A stretch of DNA of 64,000 bases from DTU089 sp964421815 (GTDB lineage: Bacteria > Bacillota > Clostridia > Oscillospirales > Acutalibacteraceae), in the NCBI GenBank assembly GCA_964421815.1, contig CAYQYT010000009.1, forward strand, positions 1-64,000, read 5' to 3'. Under the pieces are notes generated by a model. That model saw nothing but the letters and a program-made list of their open reading frames with translations, had not been told where the DNA came from and ran no database searches. Shown one piece after another: positions 42,689-51,122 of this stretch. Made by a program: the position numbers and the translations under genes. Position 1 is the first letter of the stretch, and each line of letters opens with the position of its first letter.

Positions 42689-43783
42689 ATGAAACTCGGT
42701 ATTGTTGGTCTCCCCAATGTTGGAAAAAGCACACTTTTTAACGCACTTACAAATGCGGGGGCGCAGGCGGCGAACTACGCATTCTGCACAATTGAGCCCA
42801 ATGTGGGTGTTGTTGCGGTTCCGGACAAGCGTCTTGATGCTCTGTGTGAAATGTATAATCCCGTTAAGGTTACTCCGGCAACCATTGAATTCGTTGATAT
42901 TGCGGGACTCGTTAAGGGCGCATCAAAGGGTGAGGGTCTCGGTAACAAATTCCTCTCCCACATCCGCGAGGTTGACGCGATTATTCACGTAGTTCGTTGT
43001 TTCGACAATGACGACATTATGCATGTTGACGGCTCTGTTGATCCCCAAAGAGATATTGAAACAATCAATCTTGAACTTATTCTCTCCGATGTGGAAATTC
43101 TCCAGAGAAGAATAGACAGAACGACAAAGGCTATGAAGGGTGATAAATCCCTTGCCACAGAACTTGCAATCCTTGAAAAAGTCAAGGACGCTCTTGACAA
43201 CGGTATATGCGCCCGTGGGGTTGAACTTACGGATGATGAAAAGGAAATTCTTGATACGGTGGATTTACTTACATCCAAGCCCGTTATATATGCCTGTAAC
43301 ATGAGCGAGGATGATTTCGCTTCAAAAATCGAAAGTAACCCACGTTACAATGCGGTTAAAGAAATCGCCGCTCAGGAAGGCAGTCAGGTTCTTCCCATTT
43401 GTGCTGAACTTGAAGCGCAAATTGCAGAACTTGACCCAGAAGAAAAAGAAATGTTCCTTTCGGAACTGGGAGTTTCAACGGGCGGTCTTGATTTACTTAT
43501 TGAAAGAAGTTATGACTTGCTTGGTCTTATGAGTTATCTTACAGCCGGTCAACCGGAAGTAAGAGCATGGACAATCAAAAAAGGCACGAAAGCTCCCCAG
43601 GCGGCAGGCAAAATCCACTCCGACTTTGAAAGAGGTTTCATTCGTGCAGAGGTTGTTTCCTTTGATGTGCTTATGGAATGTGGTTCAATGCAGGTTGCAA
43701 AGGAAAAAGGCCTTGTTCGTTCCGAGGGCAAGGAATACGTTATGCAGGACGGAGATATTGTTCTTTTCAGATTTAATGTATAA
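42689..43783 (+). CDS. ychF: ribosome-associated ATPase YchF (Obg family)
   Basis: 364 residues, with MKLGIVGLPNVGKSTLFNAL (G1), VDIAGLVKGASKGEGLGNKFL (G3) and the NMSE segment in place of the NKxD of GTPases, which gives YchF its ATP preference. The C-terminal TGS domain ends YVMQDGDIVLFRFNV. It acts at the ribosome and in stress responses. It is monocistronic, ending at a strong terminator. Confidence 0.96.
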   Translation: MKLGIVGLPNVGKSTLFNALTNAGAQAANYAFCTIEPNVGVVAVPDKRLDALCEMYNPVKVTPATIEFVDIAGLVKGASKGEGLGNKFLSHIREVDAIIHVVRCFDNDDIMHVDGSVDPQRDIETINLELILSDVEILQRRIDRTTKAMKGDKSLATELAILEKVKDALDNGICARGVELTDDEKEILDTVDLLTSKPVIYACNMSEDDFASKIESNPRYNAVKEIAAQEGSQVLPICAELEAQIAELDPEEKEMFLSELGVSTGGLDLLIERSYDLLGLMSYLTAGQPEVRAWTIKKGTKAPQAAGKIHSDFERGFIRAEVVSFDVLMECGSMQVAKEKGLVRSEGKEYVMQDGDIVLFRFNV

Positions 43784-43800
43784 TTAAACTGATATAAAAT

Positions 43801-43838
43801 ATCGGCTATGAAAAACAAGTGTTTCTCATAGCCGATTA
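43801..43838. terminator. bidirectional terminator
   Basis: ATCGGCTATGA pairs with TCATAGCCGAT in the space between ychF and the converging secreted-protein gene. Confidence 0.8.
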
Positions 43839-43852
43839 TTATTTTGTTTATA

Positions 43853-44773
43853 TTATTTTGTGTATTTATATGTTCTTACATAAGTTGCAATTGTCTTGTC
43901 ATAGTCAAGGATTGTGAACGTAAGGGAGCCGTCCTTATTCTTAACAACTGTCAAGCCCTCCGCCTCGTTACCTGCCATTGCAGGAAGAGAACGGGTTGAA
44001 ATTTCTGTAATGTCCCCCGTCTTAACATCCACCGCGAGAACATCGTCATCATTGGAGTCCGCGTTATCTATTGAAAGGTAAATAACACCGTCAATATATT
44101 CGCCGCCCTGGATTCTGATTATGGGGTACTCCAATTCAATATAGTGGTCAAAAACAAGTTTTTTGTTGCCCTCGGCATCTTCGGCAGGTTCCAATTTGAA
44201 AGCACAAATTCTTTCAACAGGGCCTAAGCGGTTTTCCGTTTCAACCTCTTTACCAAAGTGAGATGTGTAAATAAATCCATTCTCACCGTCAACTGCGAGC
44301 CACGGAATACCTTCGGGAAGATATTCACCGGGCACTTCAAAAGCGTCCTTAAATTTAAGAGAGGTTGAATCGTATGTCATAACAAACTGCGTATTACCCC
44401 TGCCCGTTTTTTCACAGGAGGCATAAATCAAGCCGTTATAATAACTGATACCGCCGATGTGGTTGTTGCCCATATCACGATATTTTGAAGGAATGGCATC
44501 GTCGTTTGTTACAAGACGGTTGAAATTCGCATCCCATTTGGCAAGTCCCGCCATATCGACGGCAGTCATTGAGCCGGATGTATAAAAGTTCTTGCCGTCA
44601 GTTGTAATACCCTGGCCGGAATACATGGCGTCGAAAAGAAGAAGCTGTTGCTCCGACTGAAGTTCAAAATCGCCCGTTGCCTCGGCAGTTCCCATGTCAA
44701 CAAAGCCCGTGAACAAACCGCAGATAGCCAGTAAAATGGATAAAATCGCGTCAACAAAATGAATGCCTGTCAT
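43853..44773 (-). CDS. exported propeller-like protein, unknown function
   Basis: The 306-residue protein starts with AGGAG upstream and has an N-terminal hydrophobic segment (about 5-25), a signal peptide or anchor. The rest has repeated short strands with Gly-Ile/Tyr patterns (GISYYNGLIYASCEK, GFIYTSHFGKE, GGEYIDGVIYLSIDNA), consistent with a beta-propeller binding fold. No catalytic motif of SMP-30 or glutaminyl cyclase was identified. It is a single-gene unit with promoter at 44803-44831. Confidence 0.6.
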   Translation of the reverse strand: MTGIHFVDAILSILLAICGLFTGFVDMGTAEATGDFELQSEQQLLLFDAMYSGQGITTDGKNFYTSGSMTAVDMAGLAKWDANFNRLVTNDDAIPSKYRDMGNNHIGGISYYNGLIYASCEKTGRGNTQFVMTYDSTSLKFKDAFEVPGEYLPEGIPWLAVDGENGFIYTSHFGKEVETENRLGPVERICAFKLEPAEDAEGNKKLVFDHYIELEYPIIRIQGGEYIDGVIYLSIDNADSNDDDVLAVDVKTGDITEISTRSLPAMAGNEAEGLTVVKNKDGSLTFTILDYDKTIATYVRTYKYTK

Positions 44774-44802
44774 TATCTCAACTCCTAAAACATTATAGTT
44801 AC

Positions 44803-44831
44803 ATAATACTTCAACATCTCCACATTGTCAA
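44803..44831 (-). promoter_or_regulatory. sigma-A promoter for the exported propeller-like gene
   Basis: TTGACA, 17-bp spacer, TATTAT on the minus strand. Confidence 0.7.
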
Positions 44832-44867
44832 TGTATTATGAATAAATTATTAAACCTTTCAAAAGGA

Positions 44868-44896
44868 TTGATTAAATCCCTCTGACATTGTATAAT
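44868..44896 (+). promoter_or_regulatory. sigma-A promoter for the PHP gene
   Basis: TTGATT, 17-bp spacer, TATAAT, 33 nt before the start. Confidence 0.7.
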
Positions 44897-44929
44897 TCAA
44901 GGTGAAATTGTAAGCCAAGGTGGAAGAAT

Positions 44930-45604
44930 ATGGAATACAAATACGAAATACACGCGCACACAAAAAACACAAGCCTTTGCGGGCAGTTGGACGCGGAAGA
45001 ACTTGTGAATAAATACAAAGAAGCGGGATACTCGGGTATAGTCATAACCGACCACTACTCCCCCATGACCTTTAAACCCGCGGAATATTTCAACAAGAAA
45101 AAAGCATTGGAGCATTATTTTCAAGGTTACAGAAAGGCAAAACAGTTTGAATCCGAGGATTTTACCGTTCTTTTGGGTGTTGAATTGCGATTCTATGCAA
45201 CTGTAAACGACTACTTGATATATGGTGTAACGGAAGAAATGCTTTATAATCTCCCCTTTTTGCTTCCCCTTTATATACGAAGGGCAAGTAAATTGTTAAG
45301 AGAACGTGGGTGTCTTTTCCTCCAAGCCCATCCTTTCAGGCAGTTTATAACAAGAGCAAACCCCAAATACCTTGACGGTGTTGAGGTTTTCAACGGAAAA
45401 GCCGATAAAGAAGCCAACGATAATTCAGAAAAATGGGCAAATGAAATCGGCGCAAAAATAAAAACAAGCGGCAGCGACTGTCACAGGGAAAGCGGAGTCG
45501 GCCTGGGCGGTATAATCACAAATGAGCCCATAAAATCAAACGATGATTTAATCAGAATTTTAAAAAGCGGGAATTATAAATTGATTAAAAACCAAAAAAA
45601 GTAA
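44930..45604 (+). CDS. PHP-domain phosphoesterase
   Basis: The 224-residue protein has a full PHP metal site: HAH (residues 8-10), ITDHYS, GVELRF, QAHPF and GSDCH. Such enzymes act as phosphatases or nucleases. It resembles the histidinol-phosphatase-like and nucleoside-phosphate PHP groups, without a diagnostic difference visible. The window's his operon lacks a histidinol-phosphatase, so this is a candidate, though it lies 11 kb from that operon. The gene is monocistronic. Confidence 0.85.
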   Translation: MEYKYEIHAHTKNTSLCGQLDAEELVNKYKEAGYSGIVITDHYSPMTFKPAEYFNKKKALEHYFQGYRKAKQFESEDFTVLLGVELRFYATVNDYLIYGVTEEMLYNLPFLLPLYIRRASKLLRERGCLFLQAHPFRQFITRANPKYLDGVEVFNGKADKEANDNSEKWANEIGAKIKTSGSDCHRESGVGLGGIITNEPIKSNDDLIRILKSGNYKLIKNQKK

Positions 45605-45670
45605 TGTTTTATGCTATGAACAAACTTCGACGCTCGACGTACTAATAACCGTAATCGGTACTCAGACAAA

Positions 45671-45712
45671 AACAGTTCAAAGGTAAAAAATGCCTTTGAA
45701 CTGTTTTTTATT
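45671..45712. terminator. bidirectional terminator
   Basis: AACAGTTCAAAGG pairs with CCTTTGAACTGTT, flanked by an A-run and a T-run, between the PHP gene and gpmI. Confidence 0.85.
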
Positions 45713-45715
45713 GTA

Positions 45716-47287
45716 TTATTTAATCATTGATTCTTCCCAGGAAGCATAGGGTTCAATGCCGAAGATTGAAGCAACTGTGGGAGCAACATTTGCAAGACCG
45801 AATTCCCCGTCCTTGATTTCATAGGAATTCTTGCTGTAAATGATGAAAGGAACTGCATTAAGTGAGTGAGCAGTCCTTACTGCTATATCACCTTTTTTGT
45901 TCTTTTCGAGCATTTCGTCCGCGTTACCATGGTCCGCAGTAATAAGAACGGTTACACCGCATTTGTCCGCAACTTTGAGAACTCTTGCAAGGCCAAGGTC
46001 AACCGCTTCAACGGCTGTAATTGTTGCGTCAAGGTTACCCGTGTGGCCAACCATATCGCCGTTGGGGTAGTTGCAACGGATGAAATCGTATTTACCGCTT
46101 TCCATTGCTTCAATAACTGCATCGGTAACCTCTGCGGATTTCATCCAAGGTCTTTCGTCAAATGAAACTTTGTCCGACGGAATTTCCATATATGTTTCAA
46201 GTTCTTCGGAGAACTTGTCACTCTTGTTTCCGTTCCAGAAATATGTTACGTGACCGTATTTCTGTGTTTCGGAAACTGCAAACTGATTCATACCCTTTGA
46301 AACAAGAAGTTCGGAGAGAGTATCTTTAATTTCGGGGGGATTAACAAGGAAACGTGCAGGAAGTTTAAGGTCGCCGTCATACTGGAGCATACCCGCATAG
46401 CAAACATCGGGCTTTGCACCCCTGTCAAATGCGGTGAATTCTTCATTATCGAAAGCCATTGAAAGTTCAATTGCACGGTCGCCGCGGAAGTTGAAAAGAA
46501 CTACGCTGTCCCCGTCCTTAATTGTACCGACGGGCTCGCCGTTTTCCGCAATTACAAAGGGTGGCAAATCCTGGTCAATGATACCGTCGTTTTCTGCACG
46601 GTATGTTTCGATTGCTTCGGTTGCGCTTGAGAACTGCCTACCGATGCCTTTAACATGGGTGTCCCAACCGAGTTTTACCATGCTCCAGTTTGCTTCGTAA
46701 CGGTCCATTGTAATAACCATTCTGCCGCCGCCGGATGCAATTTTGCCACAGAATGTACCGTCATTAAGTTCACCCAAAGCCTTTTCAAGTTCGTCAACAT
46801 AAGTAAGGGCGGATGTTGCGGGAACATCACGGCCGTCAAGGAGAATGTGAGCGCGAACACTATTTACACCCTCTACTTTTGCCTTGCCCAACATAGCAAT
46901 AAGGTGGGAAATATTTGAATGAACGTTACCGTCGGAAAGAAGGCCGATAAAATGCAGAGTTGAACCCTTTTGGATGCAGTTTCCCGCAACCTCTTTCCAA
47001 GCGGTTGATTCATAGATTTTTCCGGATTCAATGGATTCGTTAACAAGCTTTGCGCCCTGTGAATAAACCTGACCGCAACCGAGAGCATTGTGTCCAACCT
47101 CGCTGTTACCCATATCGTCATCGGAGGGAAGACCCACTGCCGAACCGTGTGCTTTGAGTCGGGTGTTGGGACATTCTTTAAGAAGTTTATCAAGAACGGG
47201 TGTGTTGGCAAGTGTTACAGCATCACCGAGACCTGTTTTTGAGTAGCCCACACCGTCCATTACAACAAGAAGTATTTTTTCAGACAT
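45716..47287 (-). CDS. gpmI: 2,3-bisphosphoglycerate-independent phosphoglycerate mutase
   Basis: The 523-residue alkaline-phosphatase-superfamily enzyme isomerises 3- and 2-phosphoglycerate. D11 (VVMDGVG) and the nucleophile S62 (MGNSEVGHNALG) are in the usual places, and the second metal cluster TADHGNADEM is near the C terminus. AAAGGTGATTAAAA precedes the start. It ends the pgk-tpiA-gpmI lower-glycolysis unit. Confidence 0.96.
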   Translation of the reverse strand: MSEKILLVVMDGVGYSKTGLGDAVTLANTPVLDKLLKECPNTRLKAHGSAVGLPSDDDMGNSEVGHNALGCGQVYSQGAKLVNESIESGKIYESTAWKEVAGNCIQKGSTLHFIGLLSDGNVHSNISHLIAMLGKAKVEGVNSVRAHILLDGRDVPATSALTYVDELEKALGELNDGTFCGKIASGGGRMVITMDRYEANWSMVKLGWDTHVKGIGRQFSSATEAIETYRAENDGIIDQDLPPFVIAENGEPVGTIKDGDSVVLFNFRGDRAIELSMAFDNEEFTAFDRGAKPDVCYAGMLQYDGDLKLPARFLVNPPEIKDTLSELLVSKGMNQFAVSETQKYGHVTYFWNGNKSDKFSEELETYMEIPSDKVSFDERPWMKSAEVTDAVIEAMESGKYDFIRCNYPNGDMVGHTGNLDATITAVEAVDLGLARVLKVADKCGVTVLITADHGNADEMLEKNKKGDIAVRTAHSLNAVPFIIYSKNSYEIKDGEFGLANVAPTVASIFGIEPYASWEESMIK

Positions 47288-47312
47288 TTTTAATCACCTT
47301 TACAGAAAATTC

Positions 47313-47334
47313 GGGCAGACGATAAAGCCTGCCC
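47313..47334 (-). terminator. hairpin between tpiA and gpmI
   Basis: GGGCAG pairs with CTGCCC around a 10-nt loop, followed by GAATTTTC on the minus strand. It may attenuate read-through or stabilise processed transcripts. Confidence 0.4.
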
Positions 47335-47345
47335 TGATTTTTTAA

Positions 47346-48113
47346 TTAAACGCTTGCCGCTTTAACAATAACGGAGAAATCCGCCGCTTTGAGTGATGCG
47401 CCGCCGATAAGTCCGCCGTCAACATCAACCTGGCTGAGAAGTTCTGCCGCATTGCCCGCATTCATTGAACCGCCGTACTGAATTGTTACGCGGCTTGCAC
47501 ATTTGGGACAATAGAGTTCACCGAGAACCTCACGGATTGCGTGGTTAACTTCGTTTGCCTGTTCTGCGGTTGCGGTTTCGCCCGTACCGATAGCCCACAC
47601 GGGTTCGTAAGCGATAATGATTCTGTCAAGTTCTTCGTTGGAAACACCCTGGAGGGCAATCTTTGTCTGTGAACGAACAACTTCCATTGTAACACCTTTT
47701 TTGCGCTCGTCCAAAAGTTCGCCGACGCAAAGGATTACTGTAAGACCGCTGTCAAGAGCAGCTCTTACTCTCTTGTTAACTGTTTCGTCGGTTTCACCGA
47801 AATACTGTCTTCTTTCGGAGTGACCGATAATAACATATTCAACACCGATTGCTTTAAGCATGGGAGCGGAAACTTCACCTGTGAAAGCACCGCTTTCTGC
47901 CCAATGGCAGTTTTCGGCACCGATTTTAATGTTTGAACCGGCTGCTGCTTCCTGTGCTGCGAAAATGTCGATATAGGGAACGCAAAGAACTACGTCACAA
48001 TCTGCATCTGCAACAAGAGGTTTCATCTCGCTGATGATAGCTTTAGCTTCATCGGGAGTTTTGTTCATTTTCCAGTTACCTGCGATAACTGCTTTACGAA
48101 GTGATTTATCCAT
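47346..48113 (-). CDS. tpiA: triose-phosphate isomerase
   Basis: Interconverts dihydroxyacetone phosphate and glyceraldehyde-3-P. Start ATG at 48113 (9 nt after AAAGGA), 255 residues; a GTG six codons upstream coincides with the ribosome site. Catalytic H98 (IIGHSERR) and E170 (AYEPVWAIGTG) are visible. Confidence 0.97.
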   Translation of the reverse strand: MDKSLRKAVIAGNWKMNKTPDEAKAIISEMKPLVADADCDVVLCVPYIDIFAAQEAAAGSNIKIGAENCHWAESGAFTGEVSAPMLKAIGVEYVIIGHSERRQYFGETDETVNKRVRAALDSGLTVILCVGELLDERKKGVTMEVVRSQTKIALQGVSNEELDRIIIAYEPVWAIGTGETATAEQANEVNHAIREVLGELYCPKCASRVTIQYGGSMNAGNAAELLSQVDVDGGLIGGASLKAADFSVIVKAASV

Positions 48114-48146
48114 ATCTATAAATCCTTTCACACATTATATTTTAAA

Positions 48147-49358
48147 TTATTTATCGTTTACAGCCTCTATGCCGGGGAGGGCTTTACCCTCAAGGAACTC
48201 AAGTGATGCACCGCCGCCGGTGGAGATGTGAGTCATCTTTGAACCGAAACCGAGGGTGTTAACTGCCGCTGCGGAGTCACCGCCGCCGATGATTGTAACA
48301 GCGTCTGTTTCTGCAAGAGATTTAGCAACTGCGATTGTACCCTTTGCAAGAATGGGGTTCTCGAAAACACCCATGGGTCCGTTCCAAACAACTGTTTTTG
48401 CGGATTTAACTTCATTTGCATAAAGTTCTGCGGTTTTGGGACCGATATCAAGGCTCATCATGTCTGCGGGAATTTTGTCCGCGTCGCAAACTGCAACTTC
48501 GATTTCTGCATCAATGGGATCGGGGAATTCTTTTGCAATTGTAACATCAACGGGGAGAAGAATCTTAACACCTTTTTCCTCTGCCTTTGCAAGCATGTCC
48601 TTGCAGTAATCAATCTTTGTTTCGTCAAGAAGGGATGTACCTACGCTGTAACCCTTTGCTGCAAGGAATGTGTAAGCCATACCGCCGCCGATGATAAGTG
48701 TATCTGCTTTGTTAAGGAGATTTTCAATAACATTGAGTTTGTCCGCAACCTTTGCGCCGCCGAGAATTGTAACGAAAGGTCTCTTGGGATCTTCAACTGC
48801 GTTACCGAGATATTTAAGTTCTTTGCCCATAAGGTAGCCTACTGCGGCTTCTTCAACAAATGATGCAACACCAACTGTTGAGCAGTGGGCTCTGTGAGCA
48901 GCACCGAATGCATCGTTAACATAGATATCGCAAAGGGAAGCAAGTTCCTTTGAGAATGCTTCGCCGTTCTTGGTTTCTTCGGGACGGAAACGGGTATTCT
49001 GAAGAAGAACTACATCGCCGTCTTTCATTTCTGCAACTGCTTTTTTTGCATTTTCGCCAACAACAACATCATCTGCGGCAAAAACAACATCTTTACCCAA
49101 AAGTTCGGAAAGTCTTTTTGCTACGGGAGCAAGGCTTTCTTTTTCATTGGGGCCGTTTTTAACTTTGCCCAAGTGGGAGCAAAGAATAACCTTTGCACCG
49201 TCTGCAAGAAGTTTCTGGATTGTGGGGAGAGCTGCGGTGATACGGTTTTCGTCGGTGATAACGCCGTCTTTAAGCGGAACATTAAAATCGCAACGAACAA
49301 GTACCTTTTTGCCTTTTGCGTTGATATCATCAACTGTTTTCTTGTTTAAAAGACCCAT
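48147..49358 (-). CDS. pgk: phosphoglycerate kinase
   Basis: 403 residues. The substrate loop LVRCDFNVPL, the hinge NDAFGAAHRAH and the nucleotide-side GGGDSAAAV are present. AAAGGAGTATTAAAC precedes the start. It is first in the pgk-tpiA-gpmI unit with promoter at 49403-49431. GAPDH is not present in the window. Confidence 0.97.
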   Translation of the reverse strand: MGLLNKKTVDDINAKGKKVLVRCDFNVPLKDGVITDENRITAALPTIQKLLADGAKVILCSHLGKVKNGPNEKESLAPVAKRLSELLGKDVVFAADDVVVGENAKKAVAEMKDGDVVLLQNTRFRPEETKNGEAFSKELASLCDIYVNDAFGAAHRAHCSTVGVASFVEEAAVGYLMGKELKYLGNAVEDPKRPFVTILGGAKVADKLNVIENLLNKADTLIIGGGMAYTFLAAKGYSVGTSLLDETKIDYCKDMLAKAEEKGVKILLPVDVTIAKEFPDPIDAEIEVAVCDADKIPADMMSLDIGPKTAELYANEVKSAKTVVWNGPMGVFENPILAKGTIAVAKSLAETDAVTIIGGGDSAAAVNTLGFGSKMTHISTGGGASLEFLEGKALPGIEAVNDK

Positions 49359-49402
49359 GTTTAATACTCCTTTATTTGTATTGTTAATTTTTTACCGAAT
49401 AT

Positions 49403-49431
49403 ATTTTATACTAACTGCCCTCTTTTTTCAA
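49403..49431 (-). promoter_or_regulatory. sigma-A promoter for pgk-tpiA-gpmI
   Basis: TTGAAA, 17-bp spacer, TAAAAT on the minus strand. No intrinsic terminator is seen between sigF and this promoter. Confidence 0.7.
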
Positions 49432-49507
49432 GTATATTTCTCATTTTTTAACCCATCATTTTGAACATTCTTTAACTAACCGAAAAGGGATTTTTTGTGA
49501 CCTTGGG

Positions 49508-50167
49508 CTAAACGGTCATTTTTTCGCGGATTTCTTTGAGAATTTTCTTTTCTCTGCGGGACACCTGAACCTGGGACATACCCAATTTATTTGCCACTTC
49601 CGTCTGGGTTTTGGACATATAGTAGCGCAGTTCAATGAGTTTTCTGTCGCAGTCGTTTAGTTCATTTATGCATTTATCAAGGGTCAGTCTTTCGTTAATT
49701 TTTTCCTCCTGACTTTCAATGGGGATATCAAACTGTCTTTCACTCACGCCCTCATCCCCCGCCGTAAGAGAAACGACGGGTTGTGAAACGAGTAAAAGTT
49801 CACTTGTTTCACATACGCTCAAGCCCACTCGTTCCGCAATTTCCGAAACCGTTGGTTCATAACCCCTTTCATTTTCAAATTTTTCTTTTTCAAGCCAGAT
49901 TTCCCTTGATCGTTCTTTTAAGGAACGGCTAACCTTAACGGCACCGCCGTCACGGAAAATTCGTTTCATTTCACCGAGAATTGCGGGAACCGCATAGGTT
50001 GAGAAAACAAAACCCAGGCTTTCGTCAAATCCGTCCGCCGCCTTTATCAATCCCACGCAACCTGCCTGAAACAAATCATCGTACTCGACCCCTCTGTTTT
50101 TAAACCTTTGGGCACAGGAATGGACAAGACCTAAATTATCGTTAATTCGTTGTTCTCTAGGAGTCAT
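49508..50167 (-). CDS. sigF: RNA polymerase sporulation sigma factor sigma-F
   Basis: First forespore-specific sigma factor. The 219-residue protein shows region 2 (YDDLFQAGCVGLIKAADGF, STYAVPAILGEMKR), region 3 and region 4 (TQTEVANKLGMSQVQVSR). Its ATG overlaps the spoIIAB stop (ATGA). The order spoIIAA-spoIIAB-sigF is the classical operon. Confidence 0.96.
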   Translation of the reverse strand: MTPREQRINDNLGLVHSCAQRFKNRGVEYDDLFQAGCVGLIKAADGFDESLGFVFSTYAVPAILGEMKRIFRDGGAVKVSRSLKERSREIWLEKEKFENERGYEPTVSEIAERVGLSVCETSELLLVSQPVVSLTAGDEGVSERQFDIPIESQEEKINERLTLDKCINELNDCDRKLIELRYYMSKTQTEVANKLGMSQVQVSRREKKILKEIREKMTV

Positions 50168-50598
50168 TTTGTCTTACCGCGTATTATTTTTTCCATGGTA
50201 ACCGTTGTTCCCACACCCACTTTTGAGCGAACGCGAAGCCTGTCCGAAAAACTTTCCATAACAGAAAAGCCAAGACCCGAGCGGTCCCCGCCCACGCTTG
50301 TAAAAAGGGGTTCCCTCGCTTTGTTTACATCCTCTATTCCACACCCCCTGTCCCTTACGGTTATGCGAATAATACCTTCTTCAAAAACCGTACAGGTTAT
50401 GTATATTTTTCCGATAGTATTTCTATATGCGTGAACAATGCAGTTTGTAACCGCCTCGCTTACAACGGTTTTGATATCCCCCAATTCTTCCACAGTCATA
50501 TCAAGCTGGGAAGAAAAGGCGGAAACTGCCACACGGGAAAAACTTTCGTTAACGGAACGGCTGTCAAACACCATTTTCAATTCATTTATCTTTTTCAT
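50164..50598 (-). CDS. spoIIAB: anti-sigma-F factor SpoIIAB
   Basis: Serine kinase and anti-sigma factor that holds sigma-F and phosphorylates SpoIIAA. 144 residues with GHKL motifs VVSEAVTNCIVHAY (N box), DRGCGIED (G1) and GGDRSGLGFSVM. It overlaps both neighbours by 4 nt. Confidence 0.96.
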   Translation of the reverse strand: MKKINELKMVFDSRSVNESFSRVAVSAFSSQLDMTVEELGDIKTVVSEAVTNCIVHAYRNTIGKIYITCTVFEEGIIRITVRDRGCGIEDVNKAREPLFTSVGGDRSGLGFSVMESFSDRLRVRSKVGVGTTVTMEKIIRGKTK

Positions 50599-50924
50599 CT
50601 TGCGACCTCTTTCCTTTGATTTATTTCTGCAAGTTTTTCAATTCCCGACATTTTCATAATCTTATAATCCCTTGGGGAAAGGTTATCGACTCTCAATTTC
50701 TTCCCCTTTCCCGCAACAAGACGGTAACGTCCCATTACAAGACCCACGCCCGAACTGTCCATAAAAGTAACGTCCGAAAAATCCAACACAAGTAATTCCG
50801 TATTTTCCGCCATAACGAAAGCATCATCAATGCTTTCGCGTATTTCGGGCGCCGTGTGGTGGTCGATTTCCCCTTTTACAAAAGCAGTTAAGACATTGTT
50901 TTTTCGTTTTACCATAACAGGCAT
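50595..50924 (-). CDS. spoIIAA: anti-anti-sigma factor SpoIIAA
   Basis: STAS-domain protein that releases sigma-F from SpoIIAB. Start ATG at 50924, 7 nt after AGGAGG, giving 109 residues; the upstream ATG at 50930 is too near the ribosome site. The phosphoacceptor serine lies in FMDSSGVGL (S57/S58). A sigma-H-like promoter was expected but not recognised. A short dyad TTCGTC/GACGAA sits upstream at 50978-50996. Confidence 0.95.
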   Translation of the reverse strand: MPVMVKRKNNVLTAFVKGEIDHHTAPEIRESIDDAFVMAENTELLVLDFSDVTFMDSSGVGLVMGRYRLVAGKGKKLRVDNLSPRDYKIMKMSGIEKLAEINQRKEVAR

Positions 50925-51083
50925 ATTCATTCCTCCTTTTGAATATATATTTAGTTTACAAGCAAAGCACCGAAAAATTCGTCGTATTAGGACGAAAGAA
51001 AAAACCATATATAAAATCATTATTATGTGTATTGTAAACTCCCGCAGACTGACTAAAAATATATGGTAATTTATGCTTTTATG

Positions 51084-51092
51084 TGCTATAAT
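51084..51092 (+). promoter_or_regulatory. extended -10 promoter of the CDP-glycerol transferase gene
   Basis: TGC-TATAAT, an extended -10 box, precedes AGGAGGG and the start at 51123. No good -35 box is visible. Confidence 0.5.
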
Positions 51093-51122
51093 AAAGGACA
51101 AGCAGTTTTCAGGAGGGTAAAT

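Noticed and set aside
50978..50996. Inverted repeat TTCGTC/GACGAA as a sigma-H or Spo0A site upstream of spoIIA
   Set aside because: It does not match a Spo0A box (TGTCGAA) or the sigma-H consensus, and arms are only 6 bp.
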